A stretch of 64,000 bases of DNA from an uncultured Lachnospiraceae bacterium (GCA_910579505.1 CAJTTZ010000013.1:54450-118449), one strand, 5' to 3'; numbered from the stretch's first letter, positions 35,733 through 44,536 are shown. Numbers and translations: made by a program. Notes: generated by a model from the sequence alone, not told the origin.

Positions 35733-36046
35733 AAGATAATTCCTTCCTTTTGCACATTCTGATAAAAGGGAAGAATATGTCCCCACTTCTCCATATTCCT
35801 TTCTTGTATATCCACAATGGAAAACACTCTTTCATAGAAAATATCCATGTGCGCAGCCCAACTGACAAACCGTTTCTTTGTATTACTGTCCATTTGTTCT
35901 TTTATAATAATGGCTATATCAACGTCACTGTCTTCCGTTGCCTCACCCCTCGCAACTGATCCATACAATATAATCATAGACATGTTATTTTGAAAGATTT
36001 CTGTTAATCCGCTCACCAGTTCTTTCTTTATACCATCAGAAAGCAT
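35717..36046 (-). CDS. MNT-type nucleotidyltransferase, probable antitoxin
   Basis: 109 residues. The polymerase-beta-like motif GSVARGEATEDSDVDIAI matches the GSx10DxD catalytic signature with the metal-binding Asps intact. In characterised pairs the MNT protein modifies its HEPN partner with AMP and so neutralises it. GGAGG lies eight bases before the ATG. First gene of the MNT, HEPN, glycosylase series. Confidence 0.9.
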   Translation of the reverse strand: MLSDGIKKELVSGLTEIFQNNMSMIILYGSVARGEATEDSDVDIAIIIKEQMDSNTKKRFVSWAAHMDIFYERVFSIVDIQERNMEKWGHILPFYQNVQKEGIILWKAA

Positions 36047-36254
36047 CTGTCACACCTCCACAAATATTCCGTACTAAACAAGTATTGTATGATTTTATTA
36101 TACCCTCACCCGCTTCATTCCACAATCAGAAAGTCAACAATCATTTTCTTCTCCCGATCCGTCAGTCCTTGTATATGCCCTCTGTCCTTTAATGACTTCA
36201 ACCACCCGCTTCCCGTAATCCTGATTCCGGGGCGACAATGAAACCTCCGCGCTC

Positions 36255-36509
36255 TTACCGGGATGCCCCGAATGTAATTTCTTTTTCGATGCCCTTTTCA
36301 CTGTACGCAGGCAGCGTATAGGAATAGCTCATGCCTCCCTGCATATCAATCACACCGTCCCGCGGCTTGCCCTCTGCGATCCTGCTATTGTCAATCTGCG
36401 TATAGTAATATATACTTCCGCTCCCCGAGTAGAGCCACGCGCCAAGACTGAGCAGAGCCGCCACAACCGCTACAGCAATTCCGATTCCCACAAACACGTT
36501 TTTCTTCAT
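36255..36509 (-). CDS. YxeA-like (DUF1093) exported protein, C-terminus truncated
   Basis: 84 residues: membrane anchor or signal segment at 5-27, then YYYTQIDNSRIAEGKPRDG, YSYTLPAYSEKGIEKEI and TFGASR. This follows the YxeA/DUF1093 pattern, but the stop falls where the family normally continues with a LRxGAYL strand and an SWEEV strand (about 110-125 residues in total). In the +1 frame the next 40 codons stay open (KSAEVSLSPRNQDYGKRVV onward to 36135), so a frameshift is possible. AGGAGG precedes the ATG. The spacer to 36047 holds no other gene that I can support. Confidence 0.65.
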   Translation of the reverse strand: MKKNVFVGIGIAVAVVAALLSLGAWLYSGSGSIYYYTQIDNSRIAEGKPRDGVIDMQGGMSYSYTLPAYSEKGIEKEITFGASR

Positions 36510-36555
36510 AATGATATCCTCCTGTCTGTCTTTACAAGATAAGATATCATGCCTG

Positions 36556-36603
36556 CCTTACATGCGCCTTGTGAAAACCTTGCGTTTGCCTTACATTTTC
36601 CTG
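36556..36603 (-). promoter_or_regulatory. Four AAGG repeats at exact 11-bp spacing upstream of the YxeA-like gene
   Basis: On the minus strand AAGG occurs at 36592-36589, 36581-36578, 36570-36567 and 36559-36556, each with a preceding (T/C)(G/A)(T/C) triplet (TGTAAGG, CGCAAGG, CACAAGG, TGTAAGG); a fifth degenerate CAGG lies one turn further (36603-36600). Exact 11-bp direct repeats are the mark of OmpR/PhoB-family operators. A TATCTT -10 follows about 15 bases downstream. Confidence 0.6.
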
Positions 36604-36724
36604 CACTCATATTATTACAGCCTTAAAGCTGTTACAATCCTATTTGAGCATGTCAATAGGAATAATCAAAACAGCAGACATGTGCATATCCACAATTTTT
36701 TCAAAGAAATAGAGGGCATATAAA

Positions 36725-36769
36725 ATGGCGAATGTATTAGTTGTTGGCGCTAATCAAGGGATTGGTTAT
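36725..36769 (+). pseudogene. N-terminal stub of a short-chain dehydrogenase
   Basis: After a GAGGG site, ATG opens MANVLVVGANQGIGYYI, the Rossmann first strand and the GxxxGIG cofactor loop of the SDR family. Homology then stops exactly where the tail of the convergent GNAT gene begins. The other 200 or so residues are gone. Confidence 0.5.
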
Positions 36770-37218
36770 TATATCGAAGGCCGCTTCATATACAAAAGCG
36801 GATATGGATTTCCCTGCTCATCGCACTCGGTTCTTTTATAAACTGCAAACCCCATGTGCTCATAGAAACCCTTTGCGAGAGGATTTTGCTCATTGACTGC
36901 CAAATCATTAACCGCATATTTCTCTATTCCGTATGCAAGCAGTTTTCTGCCTAATCCCTTCCCTCTCACATCATCGGAAACAAAAAGCATTTCAAGATGC
37001 CGCCCTGCAATTCCCATAAATCCGACAGGAATCTGATCTTCGTTTTCCGCAACGATTAAAAAAGGGATTTCTTTTAATGCCTGCGGCACATACTTCCTAA
37101 TATTTTCTATTTCGCCCTCCGACAGAAAGAGATGTGTCGCCTTTACGGAGTTTTCCCACACTTTTAATAATTGTTCCATCAACGGAGCTGTCCTGTCCGC
37201 TATTTCTATAACTTTCAA
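36769..37218 (-). CDS. GNAT family N-acetyltransferase (YjaB-like)
   Basis: 149 residues. VWENSVKATHLFLSEGEIEN and the acetyl-CoA loop VSDDVRGKGLGRKLL (R/QxxGxG/A), then AVNEQNPLAKGFYEHMGFAVYKR, mark the YjaB/PhnO-like branch. The start codon is TTG at 37218, supported by GGAGG seven bases upstream; no ATG is suitably placed. Its stop codon lies at the junction with the SDR stub. Confidence 0.88.
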   Translation of the reverse strand: MKVIEIADRTAPLMEQLLKVWENSVKATHLFLSEGEIENIRKYVPQALKEIPFLIVAENEDQIPVGFMGIAGRHLEMLFVSDDVRGKGLGRKLLAYGIEKYAVNDLAVNEQNPLAKGFYEHMGFAVYKRTECDEQGNPYPLLYMKRPSI

Positions 37219-37329
37219 TTCCTGTCCTCCGTAATCTTCGACTTACCGCCGTCAGCGGTACTGGAATTATACCACGCAGCCGAATGGATCGCAACGATAC
37301 ATCCTGTGATCTGCCTTCACTTTCCCCGG

Positions 37330-38223
37330 TTACAACCCCATCCGCTCCAGCGCCCTCTCTACTTCCCCATCCGCCTCCGTACACCCATGCTGTCCGATCT
37401 CGATAGACGGTTTTGTTTTCCCATGGTAGTCGCTTCCGCAGGTGGCAAATACATGATGTACTTTTGCCGCACGGTAAAACTTTTCCGCCTGCTCCGGGCT
37501 GTGGTAGCTGGAAAACGCCTCGATCCCGTCAATCCCCAGCTTAAAAATATCTTCCAGCAGTTCCTCTTTCCCCTTCAGATTTACACCGGGGTGCGCGAGA
37601 ACCGTCACGCCGTGACCAGCGTGAACCGTGTCAATGATTTCCTCCATCGCCGGAAAATCCGTTTCCGCATGGCACGGTTTTCCCTGGGAATAATAGTCCC
37701 AATAAAAATTGACGAAAGGGTTGTCGCTTCTTTCCCCGCCGGGGCGGTAGGGCTTCAAAAGCGGATGATCCGCATACCCGGGCATCGCCAGCAGAGCTTC
37801 CGCAAACATCTCGCCCGTCCAGCTTTTCTGCCAATAATTGTTTTCCGAAAGCGCCAGCAAATCCTTTTCCGTAATCTGGGTAAACCCTAATGCCCGCGTT
37901 TTTTCCAGTCTTTCCAGAGAAGCCCGGGCACTCTGGTCAGCCACATGTTTTTCAATCGCCGCGAAATCACCGTTCCTAAAGTCAATACCATATCCCAGCA
38001 CATGAAAGTTTACCCGTTTAAAGGTGCAGTCAATCTCAATACCCGGAATATACCGTATACCTTTTTCCTCCGCTGCCCTCTGCGCCTCCTCGTTGGCTCT
38101 CGCACAGTTATGGTCCGTCACAGACATGACGCGAATGCCCGCCGCCGCGCACTGTTCCACCAGCTCGGAGGGCGTGTATGTTCCATCATCGCTGTATCTG
38201 CTGTGCATGTGTAAGTCAATCAT
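37330..38223 (-). CDS. PHP domain phosphoesterase
   Basis: 297 residues from the Met at 38223 (GGGAGG six bases upstream). Metal-binding motifs of the PHP family: DLHMHSRYSDD at the N-terminus, VTDHN, IPGIEID, VLAHPG and the C-terminal GSDYHGK. Members hydrolyse nucleotides such as 3',5'-bisphosphates. It overlaps the stop of the upstream MFS gene by eight bases, so the two are coupled. Confidence 0.92.
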   Translation of the reverse strand: MIDLHMHSRYSDDGTYTPSELVEQCAAAGIRVMSVTDHNCARANEEAQRAAEEKGIRYIPGIEIDCTFKRVNFHVLGYGIDFRNGDFAAIEKHVADQSARASLERLEKTRALGFTQITEKDLLALSENNYWQKSWTGEMFAEALLAMPGYADHPLLKPYRPGGERSDNPFVNFYWDYYSQGKPCHAETDFPAMEEIIDTVHAGHGVTVLAHPGVNLKGKEELLEDIFKLGIDGIEAFSSYHSPEQAEKFYRAAKVHHVFATCGSDYHGKTKPSIEIGQHGCTEADGEVERALERMGL

Positions 38224-39394
38224 GTGCATCCTCCCTCACTCTGGACAATAATTTCTCATGCATCACAGCCATGAGAACCAGTATTGCCAGCAGAAATACC
38301 GGGTACAGAAACGCGCCGATATGGTTTGCCAGAAAACCAAACACAGGCGGCATAAGGCAGGTCCCCACATAGGCGGACGCCATCTGCACCCCGATCACCG
38401 CCTGCGATTTGTCCGCCCCGAAATGCGCCGGCGTGGAATGTATGACGGATGGGTAAATGGGCGCACATCCCAGACCCGTAATGACCAAGCCAGTCAAAAC
38501 AGTCGTCTCTCCAAAAGGAAGGAGCAGGAACACAATGCCGCACAGGATCAGCCCCTGTCCAAACCGTATCATCTGCGTATCGTTTAACTTCATCGTCAAA
38601 AATCCGCCAGCGGCTCTCCCCGCCGTAATCCCGATATAAAACAGACCGGCAAACCCTGCCGCTGTTTCCGCCGAAAGCCCGCGCTGCAGTACAAGGTAGC
38701 TGCTCGCCCACAGCCCCGCCGTCTGCTCCAGCGCACAGTAGCAGAAAAATGTCACCATGATTTCCTTCGCTCCCGGTATGCGGAAAATCTGCCGTAAAGA
38801 AAGAGGTTTTGCATTTGCCTCCCCGGACTGGTCCGCATTCTCCGCCGTCCGCTTTTTCCACAGCGGCAGGCTGAAAAGCAGGACCGCCGTCAGCACGATC
38901 TGGAGAATGGCAATATAGCGGTATCCCATGTTCCAGCCCTGTCCACCCGTCAGCGCATATCCCATAATATACGGACCAAGGGACGCCCCCACGCCCCACA
39001 TGCAATGCAGCCAGCTCATATGCCTGCTCGCATAGTGAAGCGCCACATAATTGTTTAAGGACGCGTCCACGCTCCCGGCGCCCAGCCCGTAAGGAACTGC
39101 CCACAGGCATAACGCTGCATAACTGTGACTGACGGAGAACCCGAATAGCGCCGCCGCCGTCATAAGCACGCTAAAAGCCGTCACTTTTCCCGTCCCCAGC
39201 TTTTTCGTCAGGCGGTCGCTCTGTAGGCTGGAAACAATGGTTCCTGCCGCGATAATCATGGAAATGCCGCCCGCATAGGAAACCGGCACGGAAAATTCCC
39301 GGTACATGACCGGCCACGCAGCGCCCAAAAGAGAGTCTGGAAGCCCCAGACTGATAAAAGCCAGATAAATAATAACCAATAATAATTGAAACAT
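38216..39394 (-). CDS. MFS transporter
   Basis: 392 residues with 12 membrane segments. FQLLLVIIYLAFISLGLPDS and SLLGAAWPVMY are the start of a FucP/sugar-like or YbjJ-like branch; the RLTKKLGTGK loop is the MFS motif. Substrate unknown. Start at 39394 with GGGAGG eight bases upstream. First gene of a two-gene operon with the PHP enzyme. The two-hairpin repeat lies 33 bases upstream. Confidence 0.9.
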   Translation of the reverse strand: MFQLLLVIIYLAFISLGLPDSLLGAAWPVMYREFSVPVSYAGGISMIIAAGTIVSSLQSDRLTKKLGTGKVTAFSVLMTAAALFGFSVSHSYAALCLWAVPYGLGAGSVDASLNNYVALHYASRHMSWLHCMWGVGASLGPYIMGYALTGGQGWNMGYRYIAILQIVLTAVLLFSLPLWKKRTAENADQSGEANAKPLSLRQIFRIPGAKEIMVTFFCYCALEQTAGLWASSYLVLQRGLSAETAAGFAGLFYIGITAGRAAGGFLTMKLNDTQMIRFGQGLILCGIVFLLLPFGETTVLTGLVITGLGCAPIYPSVIHSTPAHFGADKSQAVIGVQMASAYVGTCLMPPVFGFLANHIGAFLYPVFLLAILVLMAVMHEKLLSRVREDAHD

Positions 39395-39426
39395 CCTGTC
39401 AACCTCCCACATCTTCCTTATCTGTA

Positions 39427-39523
39427 CGGAGAATGCCGTATTTCAGGCATTCTCCCGAGTGAGACTTAGTACTTCTTGGCGTCTCGTCCTATGGCGGGAC
39501 GTCTTTAGAAGTACTTCTCACTC
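39427..39523 (-). repeat. Dispersed two-hairpin element, copy 2
   Basis: Hairpin A is GGAGAATGCC (39428-39437) with GGCATTCTCC (39446-39455). The larger second arm pairs GAGTGAGA (39457-39464) with TCTCACTC (39516-39523) and AGTACTTCT (39468-39476) with AGAAGTACT (39507-39515). It shares hairpin A and the TTAGnACTTCTT segment with copy 1 at 27302-27358. It fills most of the 310-base divergent spacer between the MFS and AraC genes. Confidence 0.7.
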
Positions 39524-39704
39524 TGTAGAAAGAATACCGTCAACAGGCACTTGATACAACTCATTTTCGGACATATAATATAACAAAACCGCCAGACATA
39601 CTGATACCTATAACGTCAGATGTATACCTGGCGCTCCATTTTCCGATTGCGCAGCGCATAATCAGAACATGGCACACGGGGATGAAATCAGGAGGATTAG
39701 CCAA

Positions 39705-40616
39705 ATGGCATTACAGGAATGCGGACTAAACTTAAACAGCGTGTCAAAAGAACTGCAGCCCCACGGCAGCCTTGCGTTCCCCTGCGCGGGATACGCATCC
39801 CGCCATACAGACAGGCCGGAAGACAGTATTCCGTGGCACTGGCATGAAGAAATAGAAATCATATACATAGAAAGTGGGCAGATCGAGGTAAAAATCCCCT
39901 CCCAATCCTTTCTGTTAAAAAAAGGGGACTGCCTTGTCATCAATGCCAACATTGTCCATTACGCGACAGCAGTCCCGGAGGGTTCCCTGCATTCCCTCGT
40001 TTTCAGCCCGGCGCTCATCAGCGGAAAAGAGGATTCTGTCTTTTCCCAAAAATATATATCCCCGCTCATAGCCTGCCCCGCCTTTTCCGGCTGTTACATT
40101 AGCGCGGATTCCGATGGAGAGGTGGCATGTCTGTTTCGCTGCGCTTTTGAGGCGCTTGCCGGGGACCACTACGGTTTTGAATTTACCGTGCGGGAAAACC
40201 TGTCCCGCATCTGTCTTCTTCTGTATCAGAAGTTTTCGCCGCAGATGGATTTGCCGGAGACAGTGCCCAACCAGGACAACCTCCGCCTCAGCAGGCTGCT
40301 CGCATATATCCACAAGCATTTTGCCGACCCCATTTCCGTGTCGGATATCGCAAAGGAAGCCGGCATCAGCGAGAGGGAATGTCTGCGCTGCTTCCAAAAA
40401 ACAATCCAGCTCCCGCCCATCCAGTATTTATTGAAATACCGGGTGATGCAGGGAGCCGAACTGCTACTTGCAAATCCGTCAGCCAGTATTTCAGAAATTG
40501 GAACACTCTGCGGCTTTGACAGCCAGAGCCATTTTGCCAAAATATTCAAGCGGTTTTATAACTGTACACCGCGGGAATACAGAAGCCGCAATCTCAAATC
40601 TTTAACTGCTCCTTGA
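39705..40616 (+). CDS. AraC family regulator with cupin sensor domain
   Basis: 303 residues. N-terminal cupin (about 30-130: IPWHWHEEIEIIYIESGQIE and KGDCLVINANIVH) for ligand binding, C-terminal pair of helix-turn-helix motifs (ISVSDIAKEAGISERECLRC and ISEIGTLCGFDSQSHFAKIF). Start at 39705, because GGAGG lies nine bases upstream; an in-frame ATG at 39669 has none. Divergent from the MFS/PHP operon, which it probably controls. The 3' end overlaps the convergent permease gene by 23 bases. Confidence 0.92.
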   Translation: MALQECGLNLNSVSKELQPHGSLAFPCAGYASRHTDRPEDSIPWHWHEEIEIIYIESGQIEVKIPSQSFLLKKGDCLVINANIVHYATAVPEGSLHSLVFSPALISGKEDSVFSQKYISPLIACPAFSGCYISADSDGEVACLFRCAFEALAGDHYGFEFTVRENLSRICLLLYQKFSPQMDLPETVPNQDNLRLSRLLAYIHKHFADPISVSDIAKEAGISERECLRCFQKTIQLPPIQYLLKYRVMQGAELLLANPSASISEIGTLCGFDSQSHFAKIFKRFYNCTPREYRSRNLKSLTAP

Positions 40617-42705
40617 TCACTTTTACCGTGGAGCGGTACACCGCGTAGATCCCTGCAATGATCACCGCAATGATGCACAGGCAAATACCCATCGCCGCCC
40701 ATTCTGTCTTAAGCAGCCTGCCGTCGTTTGCATAGAGGATCATGGCATACAGTAGGAACATGGCGGTAGTACCCACCAATGCAGGCACCTTAAAGACATT
40801 GGTACACTGGCTGCGCACTTCTTTATCCAGAAAGACAGGCGAAGCCCCCAGTTTTTTTAGATCGTCAAAAATGTAGCGGTTATTGAGGGCAATGCTCTGA
40901 CAGCGGGTATAGCACACCACCAGCGCCGTGATCATACACACGATGAAGATAAAGAGGAACATCATGAGCATTACCGCCATGTTGCGCAGATAATCATTCT
41001 GACTCAAGATCCGAAAACTCGGCATGTAAACCCAAAAGTTTCTGAACATAAAGGAATCCGCCATTTCATAATCAATCGTTGTCATATCATCCGTGTCGCC
41101 CCAATATTCTTTTCCCTCCTCGTTTTCCCTGATTTTCTGTACCCGGTCATAGTAGGAAGGGCGCTCGCAGGATTCATCAAAGGACGATACGAAGAGACGA
41201 AAGAGGGCATTGGCAAAGGAATAGGAATCCTTTCCATCCACATTAAATGCCACAAAACGCCCCCGCCAGTCGTCTGTCAGCCCCTCGGATATCAAGTCAT
41301 AGTCCGCACTGTCTAGCACACAGCAGGGAATCTCCTCCGCGAGAAGATCATAGTGCAGGTATCCCGCAAACTCTGTGGCAAGCACCTTCCTTGTCGTCAT
41401 ATTGGTGATCTCCTTTGCTGAGTTATTGCCATAGAGGGAAGTTTCCTCCTGATCGATCACGCACCGGTAAGTGCCCGGCTCCACGTCCACTTCCTGCCCG
41501 GTGATCATCCGATAAGCGTCCTCGGAAAGTACCATTGCCTCCTGCAACATAGGGACATATTCGTCATGAAAACGCAGACTGTCTTCCTCCTCAATCCTAG
41601 TCATACCGCCCATTCCCAAAGTGACATAATCGCACTCGTTCCAGTCTTTTAAGGAAAGATCATATTCTCTGCCAAGGGCTTCGATCTTAGTCCTGTCAGG
41701 CACATTCTGATCCGCCTGATATTTGTAGAAATAATCATAGGGCAGGGACGCATAGCGCAATACCGCCGCAATACCGTTAGTCGGCAGATAGAAAATCGCG
41801 AAGCATCCGCCTGCAATCAGAAGCGTTACCACCAGCAGATTGTTGACCGTCTGTTTACCCTGAAATTTCATCATGCTGCGGGAAATGATATTCTTGTATG
41901 GATTCTTGCGATGACTTTTCCAGCCGTGTACCACCGTGTGCAGCATGATCATGTAAAGCCCCACAAACACGGGTGCATAGAGCACACTCACCCAAGCAGG
42001 CGGGTACGTGGAAAACCACGCAATGCACGCCCAGGGCGCGCCGTACCCCAGCACAGCGCCTGCAAGCAGTACCAGAAAACCCACAGGCCCGCACCATCTG
42101 CCAAGCTCCTTCACAGGCTCGTTGATATGCTCCTCTCTGATCACTTCCATAATGTTCGTTTTTTTCAGATACCGCCATGCCGTCAGACCGGCGAATCCCA
42201 CCACCAGAAGCAAAAACAGCAGGGAGATAAACAGGCATCTGAAATCAAAGGTGAGCACCATATCTGAACTGTCCACAAGGAACAGCCGGAACGCGTGCCA
42301 GATCACCCACACAAAGGGAAAGCCTGCTGCCGTTCCCAATATAGCAGACACACCGCTCAACAAGATCACTTCCCGATATAACCCCGGCCCAAGCCGCTTT
42401 CTGGACGCGCCAAGCGCCATCAGAACGCCGAGCTGCCTCGACTTATGCCGGAAAAACAACCCAAGTGCATAGATCGTAAAAACCACGCACCCCAACAGCG
42501 TCATCACAAAGATCATGTACATTTGTTTCCGGCTGTCGCCGCCCTCCGGGAATACCTTCTGCACCGTTGGCGAGAGCATCAGCGCAGAATACGCCGAAAT
42601 GATCATCAGCGCCATAAAATTGCAGAACAGATAGAGCCGCGACTGTTTCCTGTCCGCCCGCTGCAATTTCTGTTCCATCTGTCTCATATTGATTACCTGA
42701 CTCAT
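40594..42705 (-). CDS. FtsX-type ABC transporter permease (BceB/LolC-like)
   Basis: 703 residues. Four N-terminal membrane segments with the FtsX signature (FFRHKSRQLGVLMALGASRK), a further pair, a large extracytoplasmic domain of about 260 residues and C-terminal helices, with a second FtsX-like region (ALNNRYIFDDLKKLGASPVF). Such permeases work as mechanotransmission exporters for antimicrobial peptides or lipoproteins. Start at 42705 has AGGAGG seven bases upstream. Partner ATPase at 42775-43515. Confidence 0.9.
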   Translation of the reverse strand: MSQVINMRQMEQKLQRADRKQSRLYLFCNFMALMIISAYSALMLSPTVQKVFPEGGDSRKQMYMIFVMTLLGCVVFTIYALGLFFRHKSRQLGVLMALGASRKRLGPGLYREVILLSGVSAILGTAAGFPFVWVIWHAFRLFLVDSSDMVLTFDFRCLFISLLFLLLVVGFAGLTAWRYLKKTNIMEVIREEHINEPVKELGRWCGPVGFLVLLAGAVLGYGAPWACIAWFSTYPPAWVSVLYAPVFVGLYMIMLHTVVHGWKSHRKNPYKNIISRSMMKFQGKQTVNNLLVVTLLIAGGCFAIFYLPTNGIAAVLRYASLPYDYFYKYQADQNVPDRTKIEALGREYDLSLKDWNECDYVTLGMGGMTRIEEEDSLRFHDEYVPMLQEAMVLSEDAYRMITGQEVDVEPGTYRCVIDQEETSLYGNNSAKEITNMTTRKVLATEFAGYLHYDLLAEEIPCCVLDSADYDLISEGLTDDWRGRFVAFNVDGKDSYSFANALFRLFVSSFDESCERPSYYDRVQKIRENEEGKEYWGDTDDMTTIDYEMADSFMFRNFWVYMPSFRILSQNDYLRNMAVMLMMFLFIFIVCMITALVVCYTRCQSIALNNRYIFDDLKKLGASPVFLDKEVRSQCTNVFKVPALVGTTAMFLLYAMILYANDGRLLKTEWAAMGICLCIIAVIIAGIYAVYRSTVKVIKEQLKI

Positions 42706-42774
42706 AATACGTCCTCCTGCTCTTTTCATTCTTTCCTTCCTCTCGAAACGTCATTTATCCCGCCAAACATTTTT

Positions 42775-43515
42775 CTACGTCTCGCTCATCTCCTTTATGG
42801 CGTCCAGCAGTTGATCCTGAAATACACCACGGTCGTCCCGCTTCTCCATCTGGCGGTAAATCGTCCCGTCCTTTAACAGAATCACCCGGTCACAGAAGGA
42901 GGCCGCAAAGCTGTCATGGGTCACCATAAAAATCGTGGCGTTCATTTTCTGTTTCGCGTTAATAAACGTCTCGATCACCGCCCGGCTGGACTTGGAATCC
43001 AGATTGCCGGTGGGCTCGTCGGCAAGAATGATCAGCGGATTGTTGATCAGGCTCCGCGCCACCGCCGCACGCTGTTTTTCGCCGCCGGAAATTTCCGCCG
43101 GATATTTATTTAGGATGTGCCCGATCCCGAACATTGCCGCAAGCTGGTCCGCCAGCTTTTCCGCTTCCTTCGGCACCTCTCCCTGCACAATGCGCGGCAC
43201 CAGAATATTTTCCCGGATGGTCAGCCCGTCCAAGAGCATAAAGTCCTGAAACACAAACCCGATCTTCGTATTTCTGACCCTTGCCAGCTCCTCCTCGTTC
43301 ATGCCCGCAAGCTCCACGCCTCCCAGCTTGATATTCCCCTTATCAAAGGGAATATAGCAGGAAATGCAGTTTAACAGCGTCGTCTTGCCGGAGCCCGACG
43401 GACCCATGACCGCCACAAACTCCCCCTGCGCCACATGGAAACCAATTCCTTTTAACACTTCATACTTGTTTTTGCCCGCCTCATAAGATTTGTAGAGTTC
43501 TTTCACATACAGCAT
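42775..43515 (-). CDS. ABC transporter ATP-binding protein (BceA/MacB-like)
   Basis: 246 residues. Walker A GPSGSGKTTLLN, signature ISGGEKQRAAVARSL, Walker B LADEPTGNLDSK. Sequence MLYVKELYKSYEAGKNKYEV is typical of the BceA group. AAGGAGG precedes the ATG. It is transcribed divergently from the LytTR response regulator, with which it shares a 306-base spacer carrying three direct repeats. Confidence 0.94.
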   Translation of the reverse strand: MLYVKELYKSYEAGKNKYEVLKGIGFHVAQGEFVAVMGPSGSGKTTLLNCISCYIPFDKGNIKLGGVELAGMNEEELARVRNTKIGFVFQDFMLLDGLTIRENILVPRIVQGEVPKEAEKLADQLAAMFGIGHILNKYPAEISGGEKQRAAVARSLINNPLIILADEPTGNLDSKSSRAVIETFINAKQKMNATIFMVTHDSFAASFCDRVILLKDGTIYRQMEKRDDRGVFQDQLLDAIKEMSET

Positions 43516-43681
43516 ATCCGTTTCCTCCTTTTACTGCCGGTGCGGAATCCTCTCTCCCCGTCCCGGCACATCCATCTGTTTATTTTCAGCAAACGCCCAA
43601 GTTCCTTCCCGTCCGCCGCAACTTGACCATAGCACAAAAACACCCCGCGAAAAGAACCGCTGTCATTTCTGACCGTCTGCC

Positions 43682-43745
43682 TGTAAAATTTGGACCGGAT
43701 TTGCAGGGAATGTAAAGTTTGGAACGTCTGGATGTAAAGTTTGGA
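43682..43745. promoter_or_regulatory. Three direct repeats, candidate LytTR binding sites
   Basis: TGTAAAATTTGGA (43682-43694), TGTAAAGTTTGGA (43711-43723) and TGTAAAGTTTGGA (43733-43745). The last two start 22 bases apart, two helical turns, which is the arrangement used by LytTR regulators such as AgrA. A TATACT -10 at 43780-43785 follows. The remainder of the 43516-43821 spacer holds nothing else that I can name. Confidence 0.6.
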
Positions 43746-43821
43746 AACACGGAGAGAGACTATGCCCTATAGAATATGATATACTTAGCCTATAGATCAA
43801 TCTTGCAAAAGGAGCCTTTCC

Positions 43822-44523
43822 ATGTTACGAATCGCAATCTGTGACGACGAGACAGACGCGCGGGACGCCCTGCGCTTCCAGTTAGAAAAAATACTGATTG
43901 AGGACGCCGAGGAAATCGTCTACGAATTTTCCTCGGGCACGAACGCCGCCTCATGGCTTGCCAACCATCCGGGCGAGATTGACCTTCTCTTTCTGGACGT
44001 GGAAATGAAGGGCTTAAACGGCATGGAAACCGCGGAAAAGATCAGAACTTTTGACGATCAGATCCTCATCGTCTTTGTGACCGGGTATTCCGATTATGTC
44101 TTTGACGGCTACCTTGTCGGCGCGCTGGATTATCTGATGAAGCCTGTCGCGGAAGAAAAACTGCGGCAGTTGATCGGACGGGTGCGCACCCGTTCCGCAC
44201 AGGAAGAATCCCGCACGTTCTCACTGAAAAACACGGACGGCACATGGCGTTTCCGGCTCTGTGACATTCTCTTTTTTTATTCCGACAGGCGGAAGGTCAT
44301 GCTGGTGACCGCCAGAGGCGAGTATCCCTTTTATGCCAGACTGGATGAGATCGAGCATCAGCTCTCTCCCGATTTCGTGCGCATTCACCAGCGCTATCTG
44401 ATCAATCCCGCAGGCGTGGAGTATCTTGGCAGCGGGTCAGTCACCATAAACGGGCGGGAACTTCCCTGCAGCAGAAAATACCGGGAAACCGCCCTTCCCA
44501 AAATCGCACGCTCTTTGATGTAA
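43822..44523 (+). CDS. LytTR family response regulator (AgrA-like)
   Basis: 233 residues. Receiver domain 1-120 with acidic pocket (CDDE), acceptor Asp in LLFLDVEMKGLNG, Thr in FVTGYSD and Lys in LMKPV. C-terminal LytTR DNA-binding domain from about 135 (FFYSDRRKVMLV, FVRIHQRYLINPAGVEYL, then LPCSRKYRE). Direct repeats upstream suggest autoregulation and control of the divergent ABC operon. The kinase gene starts 13 bases downstream. Confidence 0.95.
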   Translation: MLRIAICDDETDARDALRFQLEKILIEDAEEIVYEFSSGTNAASWLANHPGEIDLLFLDVEMKGLNGMETAEKIRTFDDQILIVFVTGYSDYVFDGYLVGALDYLMKPVAEEKLRQLIGRVRTRSAQEESRTFSLKNTDGTWRFRLCDILFFYSDRRKVMLVTARGEYPFYARLDEIEHQLSPDFVRIHQRYLINPAGVEYLGSGSVTINGRELPCSRKYRETALPKIARSLM

Positions 44524-44536
44524 AAAGGATATTTAT

